A DNA stretch of 64,000 bases from Humulus lupulus. Taxonomy: Eukaryota > Streptophyta > Magnoliopsida > Rosales > Cannabaceae. The stretch is from positions 87,218,888 to 87,282,887 of the forward strand of contig NC_084796.1 of the NCBI RefSeq assembly GCF_963169125.1, given 5' to 3'. A model generated the notes under the pieces. It was given only the letters and a program-made list of their open reading frames with translations. It was not told where the DNA came from and made no database searches. Shown piece by piece: positions 31,729 to 43,843 of this stretch; positions within the stretch are counted from its first letter, which is position 1; each line of letters starts with the position of its first letter. A program made the translations under genes and the position numbers.

Positions 31729-32560
31729 CTAGGGTTCCAAACCCTAGCATAGGTGATTTCAAGTTTGTAAAACCCTAGGCCGACCACTTATTTGAGATTC
31801 ACTATCCTGGCAATTCCCAAGGTTCCAAACCCTAGCATAGGCGATTTTAGGTTTGTAAAACCCTAGGCCGACCACTTCTTTGAGATTCACTAGCCTGGCG
31901 ATTTCCAGGGTTCCAAACCCTAGCATTGGTGATTTCAGACTTGTAAAACTCTGACCTAGGCCGACCACTCTTAGGTTCCCTTGGTCTGGAAATTTTTAGG
32001 CTTTCAGATCCAGACATAGACGATTTCCAGGGATGTAAATTCCATTATGGGCCAACCACCCCTAGGGTTGGCCGACCATCTCTAGGACTTCCCTTTCATT
32101 TCCCTTGCCTTATGCGATTTCTAGGTCTAGGGGATTAGGGTTTAGGCCGACTACCCCTAGGGTTTACTTAACTAAGCGACTTCCAAGGATCCAGGGTGGT
32201 CGCCCCAAGCATAAGCCAACCACTTGGGACCCTAAAAAAAATTTCTCCTCCTTTACTGATCTCTTTGGGGTCTTCCTTGTACTGTACAATTTATTGGAGA
32301 CTTGAACTTTAGTCCTCTAGCATTTTTCTAAGGTCTACATCCCTAGGGTGGTCGGCCTAAGGTGGTAGGCCGACCACCTTTTCCCCTACTTTCACATTTT
32401 GTTATCTTAGGGACTCAGGGTGGTCGGTCCAGTCTTAGTTCCACTAGGCCGATCCCCCCCCCCTTCTTTAAGACTTCAATCAATTTTTCCAAATCTAGGG
32501 GAGTCCTATGGTGGTCGCCCTGAGCTTAGTCTTATTGGGCAAACCTCCTATATAGATCCT
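31729..32560. repeat. 89-bp tandem repeat and GGCCGACCACC-rich block in element F
   Basis: Three clear units of about 89 bases (31729-31990) contain TTCCAAACCCTAGCATAGG and CCCTAGGCCGACCACTT. Degenerate copies with AGGCCGACCACCCCTAGGG run on to about 32560. The same AGGCCGACCACC words occur in the LTRs of this element. They lie in the likely 5' untranslated part of the plus-strand gene. Confidence 0.65.
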
Positions 32561-32667
32561 TCCCCTTATTTCTTCATTTTTGCTCCTTAGTTCATGGATA
32601 TGCCCCCAGCTATAGGCTTCATTATGTTCACTTACTAATGTTACTCTTTATTTTTCCTTTGTTGCAG

Positions 32668-35537
32668 ATGTCCAGCTCCTCTTTGTCAGACAAGTCTGTA
32701 AGCAAGCATACTCCCCAGGAGTTCTTGGAAAGGGTGAAAAGGTGTAACGCCCTGGCTACCCCAGAACAGTTACGGTGAACGGTGGACCGGAAATTTGACT
32801 CATTGCCTGAGTCCTTTGGTCAAAAACGTGCTCTAAGTGCATTTAACGGTTAAGGTATAAAACCAATAAAAAGGAAATGGAGATTTTATTACAAACTGCT
32901 CTGCAGAGCTAAACAAAACATTTACAAGCGGTTCTCAGTGCAAAATGGTCACTACTGTTCTAAATTACAATCCCGCCGACCTAAGCGGCAAAAATAGGGT
33001 AAACCCCCTAGTTCCTCTGAGAACGCCTTGGCCGTGGGGGTCAAGCGGCCGCATATGTACACATCACCACATCAGCTCTCCACTCAAGGCTAGGTGAGCT
33101 TTTCTTTCCCTTTACCTGCACCACATAGCACCCATGAGCCAAAGCCCAGCAAGAAAACGTAATACTTTTCATAAACATTATCAAATGATTATCATTATAA
33201 CCACATTGAGCATAAAGCTTTCAAACAAATGAATAACACATGATTTTAGCGGGAGAGTGGCTGTTGAGTAAGCCACTAGCCTCCAAGCTCTCTTTTCTAG
33301 CGGGAGAGTGGCTGCTAGGTAAGCCACCAGCCTCCAGGCTCTGTTTGTTCATCGACCCTCAAGGTCGGTCAGGCATCAATGCTCCTTGAGTCATTCAATG
33401 CTAAAATTCGATTAGATCTAATCTCTGTTGGCTTGCGTGATTCACGCTAAGGCCGTTTTGACAAATAAATCAGCACTTCCTGACCTATGTCCAGTAACAC
33501 TGCCGAGCCTGACAAATAAGTCACAGCCTCACAGCTGATACTAACACTTTTGTCGATTCTGTATTCAGTCCATGTCCATATTTATACAATCAACATGCCT
33601 CACAAATATCCATGCATGTCACACTTTGGGTGCAATTGTCTTACCTTTGTTTCGAGCTAGAAATAATATAAGAACAACCCTGAGAACGATCGACTTTTTG
33701 GTCCTTTAGCGGTTACCTGGTCATAAGCAAATTATGGGATTCCATCAATAAAATGAATAATAAAAGGTTCCCAAACCAAAACCTAACCTCCGGGACTCAC
33801 CCCGAGCCCCAAGCTTAAGCCCGTTATGACCAAACCGATATTTAACATTCCTTGATCGTCTCATGCCAAATAGCTCGAACAAACCCACATCATAATGTGG
33901 TCTCAAATTATATCACCAACATGCAAATAAATAATCAATTTACCCTCAACGGGCCAAATTACCATCACACCCCTGTAATAAGAAATATGGACACACATGC
34001 ATGCATTTCACATCATATCATAATATAATCAACGTATACATGCATTTTATCAATTAATAACATAATTAAGCAAGTATGGCCCTCCCGGCCTACTGTTCAT
34101 GCCGTTAAACACAACGGAGAATTCGGGGCATTACAAAAGGATTTTCCCTCGCTTTGCTTTATATTTGTTCAGTGAGGAAGACTTCCTAAAAAGGTGTAGC
34201 CTAATGGCGAGAGTACAATAGACAACTCGAAAACCTTCCAAAGATGATCGTCATATTGCCAGGCACATCACTCAGGGCTCTTCACCTGACTCTTCTTAGA
34301 TCTCTTGATAGCATAGTATGCCCCGCAACTCTCAAGGCACATCTCAGGAAAGTCATCCTTCTCAGCAGGATATGTTAGGTCAACGAGACTCATTGCAACA
34401 CCCTTTGCACCGGGATACCAGTCAGGTTCCCCGTCACTATTCTTCTTAGTGATAACACACTGAAGGCTCTCATCTTCATGCTAATCATCCTCATGAGTGT
34501 TCTATTCGCATATTCCGACCTAAGGTGGTTCGCCCTCCTTCCAAGAGCAAGAAAGTCTCCCCAGGTGTGCAGCAAAAGAAGAGACGACAAAAAGAATTCT
34601 ATTTATCAGATTCTGGGGCCACCTTGGCCAGTGAGATCATATGGAAACCGGTTGAGAAGCCTCACCCTGCAGATTACGAGGTTGTGTGGTTCAAGGGGGC
34701 TGCCTCTAACATGACTAAAGAGAATGTAAAGAACTTAAGGAAGACATTTGACCTCTTTGGCATGTCTATTACTATCCTTGGTCCAAATGATAGAGCTGAG
34801 GACCCCCCTTTGGGTATGTGCACTTGGACACGTTCTGTCATCAAGTTTGGCGCCCTACTTCCTCTTCATTCGTACTTCCATAGCATGGCAGATTATTTTG
34901 GTATTAGTCCTTCTCAACTGGCTCCTAATGTGATCTTGGTGAGATCTGCATTGTACATTATCTATCATTGCAGAAAATGGGCTGCTCCAGGGCCTCACGA
35001 GATCCACTACTTATTTGACTTGAAGACGAACCCTTCATAGCGCAACTCGGGGTATTTCCTTCCACCATTATATCAGCGAGGGTACCGACACCTTCTTAGA
35101 AGAGATCTCAGGAAATAACAAGGCGTTTAGATATGCCAACAACTCTTTCTTCACTAAGGATGAGGAGGCCAACTACTCCAAGTTTAAGCATGTCGGGCCT
35201 TTTTATAGACCGCTCCCAACCTAGGCTATGACAGTTAGGTCTAAGGCATTGATTTCCATGACCCTTGAGGAGAAGAATGTCAAGACCCTCGTTACTTTAG
35301 ATAACCTTAGGAAGGTCGAGTTGTCTCCTCCTACTATAGTCGATATTCCAGATGAAGACGGTCCAGAGCCTGTGAACGCCATAGACTCCCCAGGACCTAT
35401 TCATGTCAAGGAGGTACCTTCTTTGCCTGTGCTACCTGGACAAGAGGGTGATGAGGCGAGTGCATCTGTCGTGTACTCATCTCTTGCTTCGGATGACTTT
35501 GATGAGACTATGTTTGAGCCTGAATCTCATTCAAAAG
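32668..35537 (+). pseudogene. Transposase_28-like gene, first exons, element F (split by solo LTR X)
   Basis: A 3' splice site (TTTGTTGCAG, ending 32667) directly precedes the ATG at 32668, which gives MSSSSLSDKSVSKHTPQEFL. Solo LTR X cuts the frame at 32743. After it the same frame resumes at 34141 with in-frame stops. The domain follows at 34525-35040: ADYEVVWFKGAASNMTKENV, GALLPLHSYFHSMADYFGIS and PSQLAPNVILVRSALY. After a frame shift near 35045 it continues with ISGNNKAFRYANNSFFTKDE and VGPFYRPLPT. The linker LISMTLEEKNVKTLVTLDNL then runs to a 5' splice site at 35538. Its layout matches the gene of element D. Confidence 0.7.
32743..34135 (-). mobile_element. Solo LTR X (chromovirus-type), with internal deletion
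   Basis: The block starts TGTAACGCCCTGG and ends GGGGCATTACA on the plus strand, so the minus strand starts TGTAATGCCCC, as in many Tekay-type LTRs. It is flanked by a perfect duplication AAAGG (32738-32742 and 34136-34140). It belongs to the same family as solo LTR Y (38136-40504) but lacks an internal segment that in Y spans about 39300-40173. The join carries a 3-base GAC microhomology. Confidence 0.85.
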
Positions 35538-35613
35538 GTTTGACACTTAATCACATTTATTTTATGATTCATTTGTGCTTGATATCCTTCTAACATTTGA
35601 TCTTCTTTTTCAG

Positions 35614-35816
35614 GTTCAGACATGTTTGACTTTGTACATACCTAGTAGAGGTCGACTCCCACCAAGGCCAGTCCTTCTGTCTGAGCGGCTAAAAGGGACA
35701 GGATTGAGGTTGAGTTGATAATGGAGGTTCCTCCCGAGGTGCCTTCTTCGACTCCTTTAGCGTCTAGTCTTGTCGCAGAGGTAGAGCCATCCATGCCTAC
35801 ACCGGTTCCTCTCATC
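35614..35816 (+). pseudogene. Transposase_28-like gene of element F, exon after intron 35538-35613
   Basis: The intron GTTTGACA...TTTTTCAG (76 bases, phase 1) joins SHSKG to SDMFDFVHT. A stop follows soon after, and the rest of the exon is read with breaks until the Copia element cuts it at 35817. The bases TCATC (35812-35816) are the left copy of that element's target duplication. Confidence 0.5.
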
Positions 35817-37032
35817 TATAATATTTTAATATAATGTTTGATTGATTAAATAAGTGTTATAATAGATAGCTATATAATCTAGTGGGGGGATGTTATATTA
35901 TTTATAATATAATGTAATATTATATTATTTTATAATATAATGTTTTAGATTAAATAAATGTGATAAAGAGTGTCACATATTGTAGCATATAATAGAGAGT
36001 TACAATATTTCGATATATGTGAATATCCAAATATGTAACATATTTGGTGTTACAAATTTGTAACTTCCAAATATTGCTCATTATTGTGTAGATTTGTTGT
36101 TACACAATATTGAGATGAATTTCTTAAAGCCATGTGTAAAATGGCTGTTAGAGATGTGATTTTAACCCCAATAATGTGTTTTGGGTGTTACAAAATCAAT
36201 TGGGAGTGATTTGGAACCGTTTGGGAAAACAACACAACTTGGTGTGTTGAAATTGGGCAGTGGTCACGGCCAGGAGCACTGGTGGCCGCGGCCTGGGGGA
36301 CAGAGAGCCACGACCGCGGCTAGCAATGCCCGTGGCCACAGCCACAGGTACTGACTGACCAAAATTTCAGTTTTTTCCAACCTTTTTGATAGGCTCCAAA
36401 AACACAAATAACTCCCAAATCTCATTTCTAATTCCATAAATATCTAATTAATCATTGGTAACAACCATGGGGGTTGGTGGAATTTGAAATTCAAAGGGTA
36501 TCTCAAACTCTATAAATAGGAGTCTGTTGCTCACTTGTAAGACACTAATTTTCCATCCACAAAGCACTTGGCTGAAAAATACACCATAAAGACTTGATAA
36601 ATCCAAAGAGTTATTTCCTAGAGAGATCCCTTAGTGCTTAGAGAATATAGGGAAATAAGCTTTTGGAGAAAGGTTTTGAACCTTGTTCAAGTTGGTGATC
36701 CCCACTACTCTACACTTTGGTTGTGTGAGAGTTTATGTTTTTCATTGATTTTTCATTCTTTTGTTCTTCTTGTTATTATTTACTTGTATTATTATTGTTT
36801 TGAGTTTGTAATCCTCTTCTTCTATTTTCTATTTACATATTTATTTGTATCATTTGTTTTAGAGTTTCAGTTCTTACAATTATCTTCTTTCTCTTATTTC
36901 TATATTTACTTGTATTGTTGGTCATTGAGTTGTAAACTTATTTATCTATCATCTTGTCCATTGTAATTTTTTGCATAGAGTTGTATTTTGGTTTTACCAT
37001 TTCTATTGAGCAATAAAATATTTTCTCTAACA
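35817..37032 (+). repeat. 5' LTR of the gag-only Copia element
   Basis: It starts TATAATATTTTAATATAATG and ends TTTCTCTAACA. The original start was probably TGTTA, pairing with TAACA. A TATA box (CTCTATAAATAGGAG) lies at 36511-36518. A GC-rich patch with GGCCGCGGCCTGG lies near 36260-36350. Confidence 0.85.
36511..36518 (+). promoter_or_regulatory. TATA box of the Copia 5' LTR
   Basis: TATAAATA in a CAAACTCTATAAATAGGAG context. An identical word lies in the 3' LTR at 42518-42525. Confidence 0.6.
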
Positions 37033-37059
37033 ATCAAAAGCTTAACCCTTTTTGTTTCA

Positions 37060-37936
37060 ATGGAAGTTGAGACCATCAAGATCATGAACCAAGACCTAGT
37101 GAGGTTGGATAGGTTTGATGGATCCAATTTCACTAGGTGGCAAGACAATGTGAAATTCCTTTTGACAACACTCAAGACAGCCTACATCCTTGAGTCATCC
37201 TTGTCACCTCTAGCCGAGCCATCCGACAAAGACACTCCCGATGTGGTGGAGAAAAAAAGGAAGAAAGAAGATGACAACCTTCTTTATAGGGGTCATATCC
37301 TTAATGCCCTATCTGATAGGCTATATGACCTCTATACTAATACTAAATCCATGAAGGAGATTTGGGACGCCTTGGAGAGTAAGTACAAGGCCGAGGAAAA
37401 AGGTACAAGAAAGTTCTTAATTTCTCAATATTTTGAATTTTCTTTCATTGATGGGAAAACTCTTTTACCTCAAATTCATGAGTTACAAGTGTTTGTGAAC
37501 AAGTTGAAAGTTCTCAAGATTGAGCTTCCCGAGGCCTTTCAAGTTGGTGCAATAGTGGAAAAATTACCACCAACTTGGAGGAACTATAGGAAAAGAATCC
37601 TCCATAAGAATGAGGATTACACTTTGGAAGAGATCCAAAAACACATAAGAATTGAATAGGAATCGAGAATAAGAGACAAGGGTGTGAATGAGTCTAAATA
37701 TGAGACTTCCAAGGCCAATGCGGTTTCACACAAGCATCCCAAGGGAAACAACAACAAAAAGGGTAGTCGGAACCCTTTAGGTCCAAAGAAAGATCATGGA
37801 CAATTCAAAGACGTGAGAAGTCATTGTTTTGTTTGAGGAAAATTTAGGCACTATGCTAGAGTATGTGGGTACTGAAAGGACCCACATGAGAATGAGGTAA
37901 ATGCTATAGAAAAGGAAGAAGAGATCCTAGCATGAT
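37060..37936 (+). pseudogene. Copia-type Gag (UBN2-like), broken
   Basis: From the ATG at 37060 the frame reads MEVETIKIMNQDLVRLDRFD, GSNFTRWQDNVKFLL, MKEIWDALESKYKAEEKGTR, HELQVFVNKLKVL and GAIVEKLPPTWRNYRKRI. These are the conserved blocks of Copia Gag (DUF4219/UBN2 type). It runs 199 codons to a TAG at 37657-37659 and goes on in frame with a basic Lys-rich part. The zinc knuckle HCFV*GKFRHYARVC follows, where the second Cys is now a stop (TGA), then KEEEILA. Gag forms the particle. The two stops break this copy. Confidence 0.8.
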
Positions 37937-38135
37937 TACCATGTTTATTGCATTGTTGGAAAATTGTTATTTTCATGTAATAAAGCTTGTACTCTTGAAA
38001 GCTATCAATAAAATTAAAGTATTATTCCATGATAATTCTTTATTTTGCTATGAGACATTTGTGTGAGATATTAGCAAAGTTTCAAAATGAACTTGTTAAA
38101 ATAATAGGTAAGAGTGTAGACCTATTATTCCATAA
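37937..38135 (+). other. Non-coding internal part of the Copia element, left of Y
   Basis: No domain is seen. The last bases CATAA (38131-38135) are the left target duplication of solo LTR Y. Confidence 0.5.
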
Positions 38136-40504
38136 TGTAACGCCCTGGTTACCCTAGAACAGTTACGGTGAACGGTGGACCGGAAATTTGACTCGCTACC
38201 CGAGTCCTTTGGTCAAAAACATGCTCTAAGTGTAATCAACAGGTTAAGGTATAAAAACCAATAAAGAGGAAATGGAGATTTTCATTACAAACTGCTCTGC
38301 AGAGCTAATCAAAACATTTACAAGTAGTTCTCAGTACAAAAAGGTCACTACTGTTTTAAATTTACAATCCCGCCGACCTAAGCGGCAAAAATAGGGTAAA
38401 CCCCCTAGTTCCTCTGAGAACTCCTTGGCCGTGGTGGTCAAGCGGCCGCATATGTACACATCACCACATCAGCTCTCCACTCAAGGCTAGGTGAGCTTTT
38501 CTTTCCCTTTACCTGCACCACATAGCACCCATGAGCCAAAGCCCAGCAAGAAAACATAATACTTTTCATAAACATTATCAAATGATTATCATTATAATCA
38601 CACTGAACATAAAGCTCTCCAACAAGCGAGTGAGCATCATATGATTCAAGAGGGAGAGTGGCTGCTAGGTAAGCCACTAGCCTCCAAGTGCTTATCTCAA
38701 TCATCGACCCTCAGGGTCGGTCTTGCATTAATGCTCTTTGAGTCATTCAATGCTAATAGTCGATTAGATCTAATCTCTGTTGGCTTGCGTGATCCACGCT
38801 ATGGCCGTTCTGACTAATAAATCAGCGTTATGTGACCAGTGTCCAGTATCACTGCCGAACTTGACTAGTAAGTCACAGCTTCACAGCTGATACTAACACC
38901 TTTGCCAATTCTGACTAACAAGTCAGTGCAACGTGACCAGTGCCCAGTACCACTGCCGAACCTGACTAATAAATCACGGCTTCACAGTTGATACTAGCAC
39001 CTTTGCCAAACCTGACTAATAAGTCAGTATCATGCACAAGTGAGCAACATATGCCCAACATTCTATATTCAATCCATGTCCATATTACACAACCAACATG
39101 CCTCACGAGTATCCATGCATGTCACACTTGGGGTGCGGTTTTCTTACCTCCGGTTCGAGCAAGAATGAATAAAAGAACAACCCTGAGAACGATCAACCTT
39201 TTGGTCCTTTAGCGGTTACCTAGTCATAACCAAATTATGGGATTCCATCAATAAATTGAATAATAAAAGGTTCCCAAACCAAAACCTAACCTTCGGGACA
39301 TCAAACACTACTCAACCGGGTAGTAGGTTCAACCCCGAGGCCTTAGGCTTGAATCCCCATGCTAAAAACTCCATTTTGGCCAAAAATGCCTTAAGGTCCG
39401 CGGCCCTCCTTGGCCATGCCGCGGCCCACCCCTCAAACAGAGGCGCCCAAACCCAGCAGCCCCCAAGGGCCGCGGCTCACCCTGTCCATGCCGCGGCGCA
39501 AGCTCTAGTTCAGCCAAAACCCCTATTTTTCTTCCCCTACGATTTCTCTTGGAACCAACCCTTCAAACTCAGTTTAAACACCACCCAAACCTCTTTCAAA
39601 CACCCATTTAAACCTCCAAACATCACCCATAACTCTCCCCCATCATAACCCAAGTAAAACACCACAAGAACTCCCCTTGATTCCAACTTTCCACACCAAA
39701 ATCAAGAGCTGAAATCTTAAAACGAAAACAGAGCATACATGGAAACTAATGGCTAAAAGCTTACCTCAAGTTCAGGTTATGGTGCTCTTCCACAGTGGAA
39801 CACTCTCCCAAAGTACCAAGGCCTAGCTCCCAAGCTCAAATCCTCAACAAGATCACAAAAACTCACAAGAAAAATGAAGGAGAAGGTACGGGAAGGAGAA
39901 GAAGAAAACCCTGTTTTTGGTTCTGTTTGGTACGGTTTCTACAGCCATCTAAAACCATATATATCCAAATCCCAAATGACCAAAATACCCCTAGGTCTTT
40001 TAAAGCTTCTAAAACCACTTCAAGGGTAATTTTGGCACATTCCACTAATCCCGTTAATCATAATTAACGCTTCCCAACTCTCGCTAATCTCAATATTCTC
40101 AAACACCAATAATTCACATCCCGTTACCCTTTAATGCCCGGTAACACTCTAATCCTTAAAACACCCCGAGACTCACCCCGAGCTTAAGCCTGTTATGACC
40201 GAACCGATAATTAACATTCCTTGATCGTCTCATGTCAAATGGCTCGAGCAAACCCACATCATAATGTGGTCTCATAATATGTCACCAACATGCGTACAAA
40301 TAATCAATTTACCCTCAACGGGCCAAATTACCATCACACCCCTGTAATTAGAAATATGGACTCACATGCACGCATTTCGCATCATATCATAATATAATCA
40401 ACACATACATGCATTTTATCAATTAATAACACAATTAAGCAAGTATGGCCCTCCCGGCCTACTGTTCACGCCGTTAAACACATCAAAGAATTCGGGGCAT
40501 TACA
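38136..40504 (-). mobile_element. Solo LTR Y (chromovirus-type), long form
   Basis: It starts TGTAACGCCCTGG and ends GGGGCATTACA on the plus strand, with a perfect duplication CATAA on both sides (38131-38135 and 40505-40509). Length is 2369 bases. The minus strand reads as a chromovirus LTR, with a TATA-like word near 39950 (GGATATATATGG) and GC-rich words with GCCGCGGC. It has extra copies of a repeat near 38811-39030 (about 118-base period, with CTGACTAATAAGTCAG) compared with X. Open frames inside (such as 39256-39648) show no domain. Confidence 0.85.
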
Positions 40505-41833
40505 CATAATGTGATTATTTGTTTGAGAAATTCTCACATTACATTTGTGTTCACATTTTTATTTTGTGAAATACATAAAAGAAAGAAACTATGTGAAAGT
40601 TGCTTTGAAAGAAGTATGCCTTGCTTTAGCAAGTAAATAAATCAAGATAAACATTGAGGTTTTTATCTTGATCTATTGAGAGTTTATCATGTGGCTTAGA
40701 GGACTCATGATGAACTTTGAGAATTATAAGTCTAGATTTATCTTGGAGGATAAAAGACTAAATAGAAATGAAGAGATTTCTATTTTAAAGTGATTATCAC
40801 TATGTGAGAAATGTGGGGGTCATGTTCCAAAGTTAATCAATTTATTTTGTTGATAATTATTGATTAATTTGGTCATCCCATCAAATAGGTGATTGGGAAT
40901 TCCACATTCTAAATCACATTGGCTATATGTGTATAGAATGGAAAAATCTAGACATGTTTAGTGTCTAAAGTTATTGTTTGGTGTCTAAAGTTATTGATTC
41001 AAGAAGGACTCAATTTAAAACATAAAGAAGAATTTTAGAAACAAATAGGTTTCTAGAATTAATATTCAAATGTTTATCTTGGATATTAAACCATAAAATA
41101 GTGGGAGTGTTGACTATGGTCAAAATCACTATTTTAAAGGGGGTAACTATTTTAATCAAACTATGGCTAGCAACAAAGTTTGAATGAAATAATGAGAGTG
41201 TTTAAGGATGCATGCATGAGAAAAGAAATTACTCAAATGGAATCATTTCTACATCTCAAGGGATGGGACTTAGACTCCCTCAAGAGATTCATGGTTGATG
41301 TTAAACTATCTTAATACTAGTAACCAAACTAGTATTAGGTTCAATAGGTAATAACAAGTCAGTAAAGTGAATAATAGTAGTACTCAAATTTTGTCCCATC
41401 TGAGATATGAATACTAGTGTGTTACCAAAATGAGGGTTAAAACCGAAAGGTTTTTTAATAGAACTCGATCTTGAAAAGAAAAGTATTTTAGGGTAACAAA
41501 ATTCTGTAAGAGTTCTACCTATATAGACCTAGGGGTGGTGCCGCCCCTCATGAGAATTGGGAGTCATTCTCAAGAAAATTCTATGAATGGAATGTGCACA
41601 TGGCCATTAACGGTGCAAAAGCGAGACATTGAGGTCTCAAGTGAACATAGCAAAGGTGTGTGTGCTATCACCGGTTTGTTATCAAGGGATAGTGGTTCAA
41701 TGCTTTGGCAACCAAAATTTCAACAATCTTTGTGATAATTACACTAAGGTAAAATTCAAGTCGAAAGACATTTTACTTTATGCACCAATACAAAGGTTTC
41801 TATAGAGAGTGATTATATAATCAAGTGGGAGAA
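40505..41833 (+). other. Non-coding 3' internal part of the Copia element
   Basis: No coding domain is seen. The stretch is A/T-rich with short frames only. It ends in the polypurine tract before the 3' LTR. This is where protease, integrase and RT would lie in a complete Copia element. Confidence 0.5.
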
Positions 41834-43028
41834 TATTATATTTTAATATAATGCTTGATTGATTAAATAAGTGTTACAATAGATAACTATTTAATCTAGT
41901 GGGGGAATGTTATATTATTTATAATATAATGTAATATTATATTATTTTATAATATAATATTTTAGATTAAATAAATGTGACAAAGAGTGTCACATATTGT
42001 AACATATAATAGAGAGTTACAATATTTAGATATATGTGAATATCCAAATATGTAACATATTTGGTGTTACAAATTCAGTTACAAATTTGTAACTTCCAAA
42101 TATTGCCCATTATTGTATAGATTTGTTGTTACACAATATTGAAATGAATTTCTTAAAGCCATATGTAAAATGGCTATTAGAGATATGATTTTAACCCCAA
42201 TAATGTGCTTTGGGGGTTACGAAATCAATTGGGAGTGATTTGGAACCGTTTGGAAAAACAGCACAATTTGGTGTGCTGAAATTGGGCATTGGCCGTGGCC
42301 TGGGGGACAAAGAGCCACAGCCACGGCTAGCAATGCCCGTGGCCGCGGCCACAGGTGCTGACTGACCAGAATTTAAGTTTTTTCCAACCTTTTTGAACGG
42401 CTCCAAAAACACAAATAACTCCCAAATCTCATTTTTAATTCCATAAACATCCAATCAATCATTGGTAACAACCATGGTGGTTGGTGGAATTTGAAATTCA
42501 AAGGGTATCTCAAACTCTATAAATAGGAGCCTATTGCTCACTTGTAAGACACTAATTTTCCATCCACAAAGCACTTGGCTGGAAAATACACCATAGAGGC
42601 TTGATAATTCCAGAGAGCTATTTCATAGAGAGATCCCTTAGTGCTTAGAGAATATGAGGAAATAAGCTTTTGGACAAAGGTTTTGAACCTTGTTCAAGTT
42701 GGTGATCCTACTACTCCACACTTTGGTTGTATGAGAGTTTGTGTTTTCATTGATTTTTCATTCTTTTGTTCTTATTTACTTGTATTATTATTGTTTTGAG
42801 TTTGTAATCCTCTTCTTCTATTTTCTATTTACATATTTATTTGTATCCTTTGTTTTAGAGTTTTAGTTCTTACAATTCTCTTCTTTCTCTTATTTCTATA
42901 TTTACTTGTATTGTTGGTCATTGAGTTGTAAAATTATTTATCTATCATCTTGTCCATTGTACTTTTTTGCATATAGTTGTATTTTGGTTTTACCATTTCT
43001 ATTGAGCAATAAAATATATTCTCTAACA
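41834..43028 (+). repeat. 3' LTR of the gag-only Copia element
   Basis: It starts TATTATATTTTAATATAATG and ends TTCTCTAACA, closely matching 35817-37032 with a few small indels. The matching TATA box is at 42518-42525. Confidence 0.85.
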
Positions 43029-43222
43029 CCATCTTCACTGATGCGGGTGCCTCCTGTTCTGCACCTGCTCCCTTATCTGAGCCACACCAGTGTGCTATAC
43101 AGAATCTAGGTGCCATCATGGACCGATCGTCTCATCTGGAGCAAACGACAACGGATTTTAATGGGATTAATAATGAGGACTTGAGCACCATCCTAACGTA
43201 GTCACTCCTTGACATTCAGAGT
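43029..43222 (+). pseudogene. Transposase_28-like gene of element F, exon before the last intron
   Basis: After the Copia element the plus strand resumes the Pro-rich linker, with MDRSSHLEQTTTDFNGINNE, DLSTIL, a TAG, then SLLDIQS up to a GTGAGT 5' splice site at 43223. It parallels the exon ending MSDLGENLTRSTAW in element D. Confidence 0.5.
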
Positions 43223-43300
43223 GTGAGTCATTTATAGTTCTCTTCTTGTCTCGTTAGCTTGTGTGTCGACGTTTATCTAACACTTGTATGTTTTTTGCAG

Positions 43301-43843
43301 GCACTGATGCTGGTCTCTCATGTCCATGATAGGTCTGTAGAGTATACCTCTACACTTTCCAACCTTCGTTCTGTGCTTGAAGTTGTCCACCAGGAGGTGT
43401 TGGACCTTAGGCGCGTTCTTGGCTCTAGGGATGCGGACATTTCTTTGAAAGATGAAGAGATCAACACCCTTCGCAGTATCGTGGAGCTCAAACAGCAGGA
43501 AGTGACCGAGTTGACTCTCATGATAACCTAGATGGAGGGTAAACTTGCCGATCAGCAACAGTCTGAATCTAAGAAAGAGAAGCCAATTGCTGACATAGAC
43601 CAACTGCAGAAGGATGCTCTTGTCGAGAAGGAGCAAGATGTCAAGGCTGCCCTGGACAAGGCTCGAGAGGAGTATTCAGAGATAGCTTTCTCTTGCCTTT
43701 ACTTGATTTGGAAGTCCAACAAAGATCTAAACTAGGATATCCTTCCCGAGAAGACGCGAGCGAAGGAGCTTAGGAAGTGTCTGGCTCGTGAGGCTTCCGA
43801 GACTCCGAGTGGTCTTTCAAATGATACTCCTCGCCCTATTTAG
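43301..43843 (+). pseudogene. Coiled-coil last exon of the plus-strand gene, element F
   Basis: The intron 43223-43300 (GTGAGT...TTTTTTGCAG, 78 bases, phase 0) leads to ALMLVSHVHDRSVEYTSTLS, then coiled-coil sequence (LRRVLGSRDADISLKDEEIN, LRSIVELKQQEVTELTLM). Two in-frame TAG codons follow (43529-43531 and 43733-43735). The frame finally ends at 43841-43843 after NDTPRPI. The exon start, intron phase and coiled-coil nature match element D at 21438. Confidence 0.6.

Larger units (their letters stand above)
35817..43028 (+). mobile_element. Gag-only Copia-type retrotransposon inside element F
   Basis: Two LTRs (35817-37032 and 41834-43028) flank a gag-like gene and a non-coding rest. The flanks TCATC and CCATC match at 4 of 5 positions. 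The polypurine word ATCAAGTGGGAGAA precedes the 3' LTR. Apart from gag I see no protease, integrase, RT or RNase H. The non-coding rest (37937-38135 and 40505-41833) shows only typical Copia tail words such as TTTGGCAACCAAAATTTC. Solo LTR Y is nested inside. The element must have been moved by proteins from another. Confidence 0.8.

Noticed and set aside
39256..40067. Pro/Ala-rich frames inside solo LTR Y
   Set aside because: The block lies fully within an LTR bounded by a perfect target duplication, and equivalent frames are missing in X.
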